A stretch of DNA of 45,000 nt from Halisarca cf. caerulea (Eukaryota > Porifera > Demospongiae > Chondrillida > Halisarcidae), in assembly GCA_963170055.1 (NCBI GenBank), contig CAUJGJ010000378.1, positions 232,501-277,500 on the forward strand, written 5' to 3'. The position numbers and the translations under genes were made by a program. Below, in pieces: positions 9,797-20,477 of this stretch (position 1 is its first letter; every line of letters begins with the position of its first letter). The notes beneath the pieces are model-generated. The model saw only the letters and a list, made by a program, of their open reading frames with translations. It searched no databases and was not told the DNA's origin.

Positions 9797-10813
9797 ATGG
9801 CAAAGAGATCGCTTCCAGTCAGCCACCTCTGTGAAGGGAACGACATAAGTGTCGAGGGGAAAATCACACGACTTTCACCAATGAAAAAGTCACGTTCCAC
9901 ACAAAATGAATATTTTGACGGGTTCCTATCAGATAGCAAGACAAGTCTACGCCTTGTTGGATTCAATGAGCAAAAGAGAAGCCGCCTTGAACATTTTTAT
10001 AATGATGATACACCAGTGCTGATCAACAATTGTGCAGCTGAAACTTCAAAAATGAACAATGAACTACAGATTATCATAAATTCAACATCAGAAATCAAAG
10101 CCTCACCCACAAAATTTGAAGCAGTGGTGGATAACGACATAAAGCTTGAACAGCTGCCATGGCTCCACAAATACTGGCAGGTAAATTTTGATGCCAAAGT
10201 TATGATAGTTAAAGAGCCAACAACTGTGGGGAAATTGAAAACAGAAGTGCAAGACATCATTCTCTCAGATCCTACTGGTGTTGCCAAGATGACTCTCTGG
10301 CCCCCACACATTGGATCTCTGCAAGAAGGGCAGTCCTACCACTTCAACAACATTGCAGTCAACGAGTTTAATGGCAAGAAGTACCTTGTATATGGCCAAA
10401 ATGCCAGCAAGCACCCAATTGGCACAATTCCAGAGGTTGTATCCCCTCCATCTGAACAAGAAAATCAGGCACATGACTGTGAGGTCATAGCAGTCACCAA
10501 TCTGAAGCGAACTGTAGTTTGTATCAGCTGTAAGGGCAGCGTACTTGCACTAAAGCCAAACATAGGAAAATGCCAGAAATGTGGCACTATACAGAAAAAC
10601 AAGTCATGTTCATCCCGAATGTCTGCCCATGTCTTTCTAACAGCCAAAGAATTTCGGAAGAAAGCTTTCAACTTGTACAGTCACCACCTCTGTACCATTA
10701 CCATGAAAGATGACGAAGATGATGATGATGAAATCACAGAGGAAGACATCCTCTGTGCACGTCCCTTCAACATTAAGTGGGTTGAAGACAATGTTGTGTC
10801 CATTACTAGGTAA
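9797..10813 (+). CDS. RPA-like single-stranded DNA-binding protein of the Helitron
   Basis: An intact 338-residue protein with ATG at 9797. It resembles a replication protein A large subunit cut to its core. The first OB-fold-like region spans about residues 13-105. A second, at about 115-205, includes WQVNFDAKVMIVKEP, IILSDPTGVAKMTLW and SYHFNNIAVNEFNGKKYL. A C-terminal zinc-ribbon-like region has CISCKG and CQKCGT (about residues 238-265), followed by an acidic stretch with a run of aspartates. Helitrons of plants and some animals carry such genes, which are thought to coat single-stranded intermediates. It lies on the same strand as, and 1.3 kb after, the helicase. Candidate poly(A) signal AATAAA at 11361. 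Confidence 0.88.
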   Translation: MAKRSLPVSHLCEGNDISVEGKITRLSPMKKSRSTQNEYFDGFLSDSKTSLRLVGFNEQKRSRLEHFYNDDTPVLINNCAAETSKMNNELQIIINSTSEIKASPTKFEAVVDNDIKLEQLPWLHKYWQVNFDAKVMIVKEPTTVGKLKTEVQDIILSDPTGVAKMTLWPPHIGSLQEGQSYHFNNIAVNEFNGKKYLVYGQNASKHPIGTIPEVVSPPSEQENQAHDCEVIAVTNLKRTVVCISCKGSVLALKPNIGKCQKCGTIQKNKSCSSRMSAHVFLTAKEFRKKAFNLYSHHLCTITMKDDEDDDDEITEEDILCARPFNIKWVEDNVVSITR

Positions 10814-11688
10814 AGGTTTGAGCATATAATATGGTAAAAGCTAAATACAATATGCATGTCATTGAATTCACAAGTTGTAACCAAACACTTTGATTCTGAT
10901 TTTATACCAATGCTTATACGGTATATCATTATTCATTGTACTCTTATTATTCATTGTACTCTGACTAAATATTTTTACTATTATTACTATAATACTTTCA
11001 GCCAACATGCACTCTATTATATCACATGTACCCCATACCACATGTTCTACAGCCATCTCTTATTTACAATGCCTTTGCATCAGTAAATCACATTACTTCT
11101 CAATCATTTGACTAAGTTTGATTTCAATTGTATTACTATAATTTTTTTAACACTGATATACATATACTAACATTTTCTTTCATGTATTCTAAACATTTAA
11201 CATATAATACACCTTATTCTTAAGATGACTTATTGTTATTCAGTATTTTTCAAAAATGACTATACATCTGATTCAGTGTATGATGTGCATGCTCGGCCCG
11301 GGGGCAAATACTTTTTAATCCTTACACTCCACATTTAGTCTAGAACCTTGCACTGAAACAAATAAAATCATCAAATCTCACAGTTATATATATACAACTC
11401 ATTTGCGGCATCGCTTCGCTATCAGAGTCCAAATTTTCTTTCTATTTTCTTGTCCGCTTCCATAGCCGATTATCCATGCCGCTTCACACATTTTATTTCG
11501 TATCATAAGTTCCATAGCAACCCAGTCTGGCTTGCTAGACCACCTTTACACGCCCCGCCGCCGCCACTTGCAGAAACGGTCAAACAGGCTAAACTAATAC
11601 CAACCTAACTAGCTGATCACAGCACTGTCTCGCGAGTACTGCGCTTTGCGTACATCTAGTATTAAACTAATTATAATGACATGTTACA
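10814..11688. other. AT-rich 3' region after the RPA-like gene
   Basis: No gene is visible. AATAAA occurs at 11361-11366. The Helitron right end should lie in or near this region; 'catctagt' at about 11653 would fit a CTAG/T terminus but I see no convincing hairpin before it. Boundary unresolved. Confidence 0.4.
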
Positions 11689-12468
11689 CACAGGGCATTT
11701 ATTTCAGCCCACAGCTGCTTGGGATTTGGGGCGTGCACGCACCAAATTTATAAACAACGTCACCCCTAACAGTAAACAACGTCACCACAAATTGTAAACT
11801 ACGTCATACAAATGAGAACGTCACTGAAAGTGCCCCATTGCCCCATTATAAGTAGATATCAATGTTAGTGATGTCACAGCCCCGCATCACGATACGTCAT
11901 CAAAATGGCCGTTTTTTAATAGGCAAAGAGAAATCAGCTTTTCCGGAGGAGAAAATGCCCTACAACTTTCCTGTTTGTCTAACTTTTCCATTTAATGTAG
12001 TCTTGGCTATAGGATTCTGCTTGTAGAATAATGCTATAATAAGGTAAGCGAAAGTAATTACCTTATTTGTTTCCATTTTTGCCGATTTCGGGGCACCAAA
12101 AAGTGCTTTTTTTCCAAATAAAAGGTTTTAACAAGGTTATAATAGTAAACATCAAGCAAATTCATATAGTTCAGATATTTTGCCAGCGACTGAAGTAAAT
12201 TTCGTGAAGCTACAGGGTCATCTTCTCCTCCGGAAATGGCAATTTCTGTCTTTTACCGAAAGTTTATGGCTCCTTTGTTGTTGCCTCAAACTTCTCTGTT
12301 TCGTACTTTTTCTTCTTCGGGTGTTCCTACAAATAACATTTGTTTAATTTTATAAAGTGTAATGTATAAGTTTATCCGTATTGGAAGCATAATATGCTAA
12401 GAAAATTGGTCAAGTTTCGCGACGGCCATTTTACTGTTATATCCGAGGGCTGAAATAAATACCCTGTG
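11689..12468. mobile_element. 780-bp non-autonomous inverted-repeat element
   Basis: The ends are inverted repeats of 22 bp with one mismatch: 'cacagggcatttatttcagc' at 11689 and its complement ending at 12468. Inside, two further inverted pairs nest in order: 'aaaatggccgt' (11902 and 12422) and 'tccggaggagaa' (11942 and 12223). The whole can fold into one interrupted hairpin. No coding capacity. I cannot define a clean target-site duplication. Family not assigned. Confidence 0.8.
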
Positions 12469-12555
12469 CATGGCATCATTCTATTGATATTTTATTTTTC
12501 TTATTTTATTTGAGTTGTTTCTACTGTATTTTATGTGCTGTGTACGCTTTATGTG

Positions 12556-12556
<1 letters not shown>

Positions 12557-12606
<50 letters not shown>

Positions 12607-12607
12607 A
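12557..12607. repeat. TA microsatellite
   Basis: Run of (TA)n followed by 'tgtatgtatgtatata'. Simple sequence repeat. Confidence 0.95.
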
Positions 12608-12977
12608 TAATTTTCGTAATGACATCATGCGCAAACTAGACGTATACGCAAGAAAACGAGAAAGATGTTCAGATTTTTTCGCAGAACATGTGACAGCGTG
12701 TGACTGCAGTCTAAAGAAGAGAGATGCTCGAGTGGAAATTTTCTTTCGAAATTGCGGTGGCAAAAATCTCGACTCGAAGCAACGACAGTAGTGCCATCGG
12801 GTTCCCAATAGTCCAAACCGCGGTGAAAGATTCCTGGTGCTTCGTACCTTCTACCGTTCGAGTTATGTCCCGTGTTTTGTGGTTGGAGACCTCCGAAAAC
12901 GATGGAAACCCCTGGACATAACAGACATACTTCGAGCTATCCGGCTCCAGGAATCTTTCAGGGCACTTATGTATCTC
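12608..12977. other. Unassigned insert next to gene C remnant
   Basis: Not homologous to genes A or B. It contains a perfect 14-bp inverted repeat, 'tgaaagattcctgg' at 12824-12837 and its complement at 12947-12960, that may mark a small transposon. No convincing gene. It abuts the truncated death-domain exon at 12978. Confidence 0.5.
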
Positions 12978-13070
12978 CTAGTCTCCACATGTAAGTGGAC
13001 AGCAAACTCCTTCCATCTGGAGTGCATCTTCCTCCCCAAAAGATACCAGAGATTGGATCTAGTAAGATCA
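12978..13070 (-). pseudogene. Truncated death-domain exon of gene C
   Basis: On the minus strand this encodes LWYLLGRKMHSRWKEFAVHL, nearly the same as the start of the final death-domain exon of gene B (24231 downward). Homology to gene B stops sharply at 12978 ('ctagtctccac'). The missing part of the exon and the rest of the 3' end were replaced by the inserted DNA to the left; the matching minisatellite flank lies at 1578-2316. Confidence 0.8.
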
Positions 13071-13157
13071 AATGCTCATAAAAATTCATTCCAAAATTAT
13101 CACGATGGCTTATCCTTGCTCCAGACAACAATAGCTTCTGTATTACTTCCAAGTGAC

Positions 13158-15465
13158 TTAGTGCATAAAATAGTGGTGCACACCCAACACATCCACTGCA
13201 TTGGCATCACATCCTCGTTCAACCAACTGATCAACTAGATCTACCCTGTCAAAAAGAGCAGCAAAATGAAGAGCTGTTAAGCCACCGCTGGTTGTCACAT
13301 TTACTGGACAACCTTCATCCAACAATAGTGTGACTATTTCATTGAAGCCTATCCCAACAGCCTGATGTAGTGGGGTTCCACCGTCGCCTGCAACCATAGC
13401 CATTGATGCCTTTCCACCTGACCTAAGCAATTTATATACTGATTCTCGCTGACTCTCCACAGCTGCTGAGTGCAGTGGAGTAATATGTTCAGTGTCTACT
13501 AGGTTGACATCCAGTCCATGATCAACAAGCATCTTGATAATGTCAACCTCACCAGACATAGCTGCAAAATGGACAGCAGACTGGCCATTGCTATCTCTAA
13601 CATCAGTCGGACAACCTTCCTTCAGCAATAAGGACACCATATCCTTGTGACCTTTTTCTGCAGCAACATGAAGTGGAGTTCCTAGTTCATCAGCTGGGAC
13701 TATCATTGATCTCCTTCCGCCTAGCCCTATCAATGTACGAGCTGATTCCAGTTGATTTTGATCTGCTGCTGAATGCAAAGGTGTACATCCTCTATTGTCT
13801 TGTATATTGACGTCCAACCCACAACCCACCAACATTTCAATAATGTCCACTTGACCAGTTTCAGCTGCAATATGCAATGGAGTTCCTTCATCTCTAGCTA
13901 TCATTGTCAATGCTCTCCTTCCTCCCAATCTTAGTAAAGCACGAACTGATTTCAATTGGCCACAACAGACTGCCTCATGCAAAGGAGTTCCTCCATCATC
14001 GTCCTCTATATTAACATCCAATCCACAATCTATAAGATACACAATAAGCTCTTCTTGGCCATACTGGGCTGCATAATGGAGGACAGACAAACCATCATTG
14101 GCTCGAGTGGTAACAGGACAACCTTCCTCCAGTAGAAGTGTGACAACATCCTTGTGACCATGTGCTGCAGCCTGATGTAGGGGAGCACCTACATCCACAC
14201 CTATCATTGTTAATGACTTCCTTCCACCCAATCTAAGTAATGTTTGTACTGATTCCAACTGACCCTCAACAGCTGCTGAGTGTAAGGGAGTCATACCTTC
14301 ATTATCTTCAACATTGACATCCACCCCGTGATTAACCAACATTTTAATAATGTCAATGTGACCATATTGAGCTGCAACATGGAGGGCAGTAAAGCCATCA
14401 CTTTCTTTGATGTCTACTGGACAACCTTCATTTTAAATTAGTAAAAGTGTGACAACATCCTTGTGACCATGTCTTGCAGCCTGAAGCAGCGGAGTCCCTG
14501 CCTCACCTGCTACCATTGTCATCAGCTTCCTTCCACCAACACTAAGTAACATTTCAATAACCTCCAGTTGACCATCTGCAGCTGCTGCATGTAAGGGGGT
14601 CCACCCTGTCGAATCACGGACAAGTTCGGCTAACTTTAGGAGCCTCTCAACTTCATCTTGTCCTTGCATAGTAGCATATATAGAAGGAGTCCATCCATTA
14701 TGGTCTACAGGGTCAATGCAACAACCTTTCTCAATGAGCAGTTTCACAGCATCTACCTGACCCTCACCAGCAGCACAATGGAGAGGTGTACGACCATCTT
14801 CATCAGTTACGCCAACTGAAACACCGCATTTTAGATACTCTTTCAGTTTAGCAGTGTCTCCAGATCGAGCAGCATCAAAGATATCACATTTCTTGCTATT
14901 GTAGGCTCCTGCATAATCCGAGGTGGGAGGAATCCTACTCTTAACGGGAGACATACAACATCCTCCGTCCATCGGCAGTCGTATCACCTCCACCTGACCA
15001 TGTGCTATAGCATGATGTACAGGAGACCAGCCGTCTTCATCAGTTAGGTCAACTGGGACACTTAGATCCAGACACTCCGTCACTCCAGCCGTATCTCCTG
15101 ATTGAGCAGCTTTCAAAAACTTCACTGGGCTGTCATCGTCAATGCTGGAAATTTCCTTTTTACGAGTGTGGTGAACAGCCAGACTAGCCTGCTCACTACC
15201 ACAGCTTACTGTTGTCGGTTTTAAATCACTAGAAATGACTAACTGCTCTGCTTCACCCACATCCACAGATCCTCCATGTTCAATCAAAGCTTCCATCACT
15301 GCATATTGCTCAGACATCACTGCCCACTGCAATGGTGTCATGTGCTCATTATCAAGTGCATTCACATCACTGCCCATCTCAATGAGAGCCCTAACACTTT
15401 CCACACAAAACCATTTGCTGCTGCATAATGTAATGGGGTACGTCTGTTGACGTCGACTGCGTCAA
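13158..15465 (-). pseudogene. Gene C ankyrin-repeat region (premature stop and frameshift)
   Basis: A long run of ankyrin repeats on the minus strand with repeated TPLHxAA and ExGCPV motifs such as GTPLHQAAAHGHKDVVTLLL. It is related to genes A and B, sharing DLTDEDGWSPVHHAIAHGQV, but has more and different repeats. Reading from 15404, an in-frame TAA at 14433-14435 interrupts an otherwise continuous frame, where two extra codons sit between LLL and NEGCP. Near 15405 a two-base insertion ('tg') separates RRTPLHYAAANGFV from ESVRALIEMG. After 13158 the frame leaves the repeat and no first death domain is seen. These defects make it a probable pseudogene; the parent would have been a cytosolic ankyrin/death adaptor. 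Confidence 0.85.
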
Positions 15466-15643
15466 CGCACGCAGGTAGGTTATGTGCACATTGAACTGTA
15501 AAGGGGCGTTTCTGTGGTAATAAGGAATGTGATTACATTGTAACGCCTTTGCGAGCCAGATCATGCGCGATTTGCGTGACCAAAGGATGACCAGTTGTGA
15601 CGTGTTGGTGACTGCTCCTCTAAAAAAGGGATCCGAACCACTG

Positions 15644-15961
15644 TTAGTGCTGAACGACGGTTAGGTTTTGTGTATTTATTGTGAATTGTCGGGTTAGGTA
15701 TCCTCTGCGTGGTTTTGTAGGAGCGAATGCCCTTGAAATCGCTTGTTGCGTGGTACGGATTACTGATGAACTGAGTGATCTGTACGCTGATATTATGCGT
15801 ACTAATAACTCAAATGTTTACAAATAGACTGTTCACTAGGCTTATCAGTATTAGTACCTTACAACAAGTGATCTCAAGAGCATCTTGGGGCATTATTTCG
15901 TACAAAACCACGCAGGGGGTAACTAACCGACAATTCTTATCCTAACCTTCGTTCAGCACTA
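15644..15961. repeat. Foldback element with ~120-bp arms
   Basis: The left arm (15644 to about 15770) and right arm (about 15841-15961) are imperfect inverted repeats. Clear pairs include 'tagtgctgaacg', 'ctgcgtggttttgta' and 'ttgtcggg/ttgtcggt'. About 70 bp of loop lies between. Probably a MITE nested in, or part of, the larger transposon. Confidence 0.8.
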
Positions 15962-16179
15962 TCCAAATGCTTTGAATCAGAAAAAATAGTTGCCTGTTGA
16001 ATCGTTGGAGTCAGGGACAAGATATAGCTGCTATAAAAATTGAGAAATGAATACACACGTGTATTCTAAGACAGCTTGCAGCTTCCGTGAACAGTACCTA
16101 TTCGTGACGTATGCGCCAAAGTCACCTGACATTGGCGTGACTAAGAGAAAAAGAAGGATATTTGCAGGAGCTGAATTTC

Positions 16180-16475
16180 TTCTCAAAACGCGCCGATGAA
16201 AACGACCCGCTGGAGCTTCGAGAATTTACAAGCTTGTTAACAAAGGGTAAGACTAACTTTTCACCGTAGCGCCTCTTAAAAGCTTGTTCCTTTCGTTTTA
16301 TGTGCACGTGTTTGTGAAATATTTTCCCAAAAAGACCAGAAAACCTTGCACATCTTCGGAACGAAGTGGAATTTCTTAAGGCGCTACGGTGAAAAGTTAG
16401 CCACCGTTCCAAAGAACTCTTCGCCGTAGATAGCTTGTCTCCACAGAATCTTTAAATACGGCGCGTTTTGGGATG
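16180..16475. repeat. Second palindrome inside the gene C transposon
   Basis: 'ctaacttttcaccgtagcgc' at about 16253 pairs with the complement at 16375-16399 (one-base indel in the arm). An outer pair, 'caaaacgcgccg', lies near 16183 and 16457. Non-coding. Confidence 0.7.
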
Positions 16476-16697
16476 AAGTTAAAATTGTATACTTCAAATC
16501 AGTTCAAAATTTCTCCTTCGATACGCTCTTTAGAAGTTAACGAAGTGGAGAAATGGAGAGTTAAAGAATTCAAATGGAGTCTTTCACCTTTGCCTTTCCA
16601 TATTATTCATTGCGAAAGAAAAAGGGGGTGTATTTGTGACCAACTTTTACGGCGGCCATTTTGAATTTTCCCTCAATGTGCACATAACTCACCTGCG

Positions 16698-16882
16698 CAG
16701 CAACAATTCTCTTGTAAGAGCTGTATTACTTCAACCTGACCACATGCTGCAGCATGATGGAGAAGAGACCAACCTTCTTCGTCAGTGATGTTCACAGGAA
16801 CACCAGCATCAAGAAACTCCTTCACCCTAGAAATATTGCCGGACTGAATTGAATCAAAAATATCACCATGTTCTGCTTGCAT
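16698..16882 (-). CDS. Gene C first exon: N-terminal ankyrin repeat
   Basis: Starts at a true ATG (16882) and encodes GDIFDSIQSGNISRVKEFLD, then GVPVNITDEEGWSLLHHAAA and GQVEVIQLLQENCCC. This matches the start of each ankyrin module in gene B (GDIFDAARSGN, DEDGWSPVHHAIAHGQVEVI). Coding homology runs to the edge of the inserted transposon. If the transposon's GTGAGT donor (at 16692) and an AG at 15457 were used, the frame would continue as CCCAVDVNRRTPLHYAA. Downstream defects suggest the gene is no longer functional. Confidence 0.6.
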
Positions 16883-16889
16883 TCTTGAC

Positions 16890-18120
16890 TGGTGTTTTTA
16901 ATTGATATATGCCACAAAATCTTTCTGGATATTCAATACATCAAACACTTTTTGTACATTTATCCTCGTGTGGACTACAGTGGAAAACAAAATCGACCCA
17001 ATGTAAATATTACTATGAGCATAAGCAATAGCCAAAGAGACTCAGAAAGCTGGAAAAATTTATCAGCGGAGTATGCTACCATAATTTTCTCTAAATATTA
17101 CTATTTTTGGGACAAAATTGACAAAAATTAAAGCTAGGGTCGTATATCAGTCAAAATCCACACTACACAGGTTCAAAACCCATCATTGGTATCAGTACAT
17201 GATTATTTGTGCACAACATGAATTCCCATAATATCATAGAGGCACATTGCTATGTTCTATAATGTAAGTTGGAATGGATAAGATCTGTATGCAGCTAAGG
17301 AAGGCCCGCATGGCTAAAACGTCTGATTTTCTTGTGAAGCTTTTGTGGAAGATTTGTTCGAAAATTTTTTGCTACGTGCTTGCTCAAGATTATTCCGACT
17401 ATATACATGAATTTCCCTCACTTCACAGAGACCACTTGCATAATTATAAGTATATGAAATGTACCTAGGGTATAGGTAGGAATGCCAGAATGTCTGATCT
17501 CGCTGGAACATGACTACAGCAAAATTTATAGAGGATTGGAGTAAAGTTGCTGTTACAGTAGTAATCCATGACCATGTAGGCCTGTCACACCAAATAGTAA
17601 CCCCTTGAAAGTGGAACGGTGTACGTGGTCACTTATCAAATGTAAACTTTAACTATTGAGGCGTTTGGGTTAGGGTTAGTATATTAATTGACAACACAAT
17701 TAGGGTACAACTTATGGCAGGGGACCATTCACTGTGTTGCAGGCCCAGCATCCCACCAATTAGGTGCTGTTTTGAGTATCTATGATTAACTGCACTATTT
17801 TGGTTGTTAGCTGACTCATAATGCTTGGAACTCGAAGTAACCCAAAATTAAACAACGTATTTTGTTCATGCGCAGTGTGCCCACAAACGCTACGGCTCAC
17901 AAACACCTATAAACGCATAGTGGAAAGAGGATAGTACGCAAGCACGCCTTGTCGACTTCTTCGAAAGGACAATCTCTTCCGATCTTGGGATAGGTAGGGG
18001 AGTATTGAGCAGAAGTGAATATTTGGATATTATCCCTAAGTTTCCGGACCATACAACCCTATAAGTTATAAACAATCTTAGATCCAGCACTAGAACTATC
18101 ATATTGGCTAGAATGAATAT
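16890..18120. other. Intergenic region upstream of gene C
   Basis: AT-rich, with only short open frames in both strands. I see no gene, RNA or clear repeat here; the promoter of gene C would lie in the first few hundred bases. Confidence 0.5.
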
Positions 18121-18127
18121 CTTATTT

Positions 18128-18215
18128 TGGAGGAAACAAATAATATTGGGGGTGGGGGGGTGGGGGGCTATAGCCCCCTCAGCCCCCATGGTTCCTATGC
18201 CTATGTCTCTTCTTC
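18128..18215. mobile_element. G-rich terminal sequence of an unidentified repeat
   Basis: 'ggggggctatagccccctc' followed by 'agcccccatggttcctatgc' resembles tails seen at the ends of dispersed repeats in several animal genomes. The core 'ggggctatagcccc' is a perfect palindrome. The other end is not visible to me. Confidence 0.4.
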
Positions 18216-18219
18216 CAGT

Positions 18220-19060
18220 TTATTGCATAAACAACATCAACTCTGTCTAACTAGTGCTACAGATATCTTCCACTCCTTGTTTGCCCCTTTGGCCTTATTC
18301 CATCTTGCAACTCTGTGGCATTTTTGCCACAGGTGCTAACGGTCCTGTGGTGATCCCATGAGTCCGTATGTATGCAGAGAAGATGATACCGAGTGAAAAA
18401 CGCTAAAACCCACCCATCAACTATGAAGTTTCACCCCAAGTACTATTATATATATGCACTCACACACAACATTGAGCTTCATGTTCTATTCAAAATATAT
18501 AGACAGTGCTCACAATAATTCTCATGAAGCCATCAATAAACCTTGCAAACATTTAAAATTAATCGCAAAATTTGTATGACAAACACATTCCAACAAAGTT
18601 TAATCTAACATCAGATATCCTGTACATCCTTGTTTTTATGTGTTATGGGTGTGTGTGGGTAGAATAGTCTCACATCTATGTCTAGAGTGTGTACATACAC
18701 AGTGAAGTTCCATATTTCTGCAGACACCACAAAACTCAGTTGGAAAATGTCTACCGGGTTTTAGTTTTCTCTACAGTACTGACATGTTGGCAGACCAATT
18801 GGATAGCAAGCTAAATGTGCCTCCAGTGACATCTTACATATTGGCATATGCAGTGTTGGCAATTAGGACAGGTTCTATAGAAAACATGGTGACAATCAAA
18901 TGTTGGTGATTGCAAAAGAATGGTTCAATTATTGACTTATTCAACTCAAAATGTATCATTAAACATGCTCTGCAAAAGATTTCCCCGACAAGACATTTGT
19001 CTAGTGAAAAAAGACAAATACCAAATGTGCATGTGAATGGCACCAGTAATTTTAGTGCCC
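18220..19060. other. Intergenic region, nothing recognised
   Basis: Non-coding, AT-rich. No gene, RNA or clear repeat was found. Confidence 0.4.
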
Positions 19061-19524
19061 GCCTGATTACTTCACATGCAACCTTAAATGAACAGCATCA
19101 CATTCTTGTCGAGTGAATGAATGATAAAGTGGACCATTGAATATACTATGGATGTCAGCAGTCCTAGCATTGATTATTTCTTAAGCTCGATTGAGCACAT
19201 TTAATTTAATTGTCACTTAATTAAAATAGACTGCAACTATGGCCTCAAACATACGTTCCTTTTGAAAATGAAGCTTGGTCAATCTACCGAGACGCAGTTT
19301 ACATGACCATGCGCAGAAGAAACAAACATGCAAAACCATGACAGGAAGTGAGGCTATAGGGTATAGATACATGTAATATGTGTTTGTGATGATTCACATC
19401 ATTCACCCTGAATTAGGCTAGTGTAGGGTGAGTTGAGGACCACCAAATTTGAAACACAGTTACTTGAGCAATATACAATTATACCACAACAGCTAGTGGG
19501 AAATGTAATGAATGCACACTAAAT

Positions 19525-19590
19525 CCCAATAAGTGCATGCGAGTGTATGTGAGTGTATGTGAGTGTATGTGTGTGTGTGTGTGTCTGTAC
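19525..19590. repeat. GT-rich short repeat
   Basis: 'gagtgtatgt' is repeated about three times and runs into (GT)n at about 19568-19582. Simple sequence. Confidence 0.8.
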
Positions 19591-20240
19591 ATACTTGCAC
19601 TAATCTTGTGTACACAACATGCATGCAAGTGTACATAAATACGTGTAGGAGTGTAGATACATGTGTACGTGTCCATATCCTTATACATATTAGTGTACAA
19701 AATGAATGACATGCATTGACCATATAATACATTGCACTGTGAAAAACAATGTCATTGAAAATCATTAATTGTTAACATGCTTGCTGGCTTGCCCTCCAGT
19801 ACAGTCAACTCAGAAATCTCCACCAACTGAAAGTTGTCAATGGAAGAGGCTAGATAAAGTGGTCACCATACTACTGTTACCAGTAATGAGAAAGTTGGTT
19901 TTTCTATAAAAACATGCTATGCAGGATTCATTTACATACAATTTCTCAGCTTATGACTAGCAGGTATATAAAATGGTGACATGCTTAAGAAATCCCTGTC
20001 TATATTTACCTCTTACATGCTCACATACTAACTTCATCAGCATCAGATGATCAATCCTGTAGTTGCCGCACACTCCAGAATAGATCAATGTAGAAACAAT
20101 GCACTGGGCTTTCCTTGATCAATTGACACTGAAAGTCATGGACGTGAATAATCTCCGATAGGTTTCTGCATGATATAAGTAGAAACTCTAGTAAGAGCTA
20201 GTATACAGTACTCTGTACAATGATTCAGACACAAAAAGTA

Positions 20241-20477
20241 CTGTATAGGAGTCAATTTCACGGGGCTTAATTTTTTGATTCACTAATTGTCACTAATTTT
20301 GCGAAAGCAATGAGTTTCAGAGACTGCATATGTGAAAATTCGATAATTAGATGCATAGTCTATTTCTTTTATATATAGTAGGGACTGGGCCATGCATTTT
20401 ACTAAAATAAAATCAGGAATTACAGCCAAGTTCATGATTAGTGAAATGCAGTCCCGTGAAAATCAGTGCCTATACAG
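20241..20477. mobile_element. 237-bp MITE with TA target duplication
   Basis: The ends are inverted: 'ctgtataggagtcaatttca' at 20241 and the complement of 'ctgtataggcactgattttc' ending at 20477. TA flanks both sides (20239-20240 and 20478-20479), as in Tc1/mariner-type elements. The paralogous block at about 30960-31000 reads through the site without the element ('aagtaaattg'), an empty site. A relative lies at 38188-38364. Confidence 0.85.

Larger units (their letters stand above)
15470..16697. mobile_element. 1.2-kb inverted-repeat transposon inserted in gene C
   Basis: The ends are 25-bp inverted repeats with two mismatches, 'cgcaggtaggttatgtgcac' at 15470 and its complement ending at 16697. 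The flanks are both ankyrin coding sequence of gene C. Read on the minus strand, the right end supplies 'cgcag|gtgagt', a good splice donor. No open frame of note. It contains two nested palindromes (15644-15961 and about 16180-16475). The exact target duplication is not clear. Confidence 0.7.

Noticed and set aside
11640..11660. 'catctagt' as the Helitron right terminus.
   Set aside because: CTAG followed by T fits, but no clear hairpin precedes it and the left end is not identified, so the boundary is left open.
12510..12921. Several 60-95-residue open frames near the TA repeat.
   Set aside because: They overlap each other on both strands, have no recognisable domain, and cross an inverted repeat and a microsatellite.
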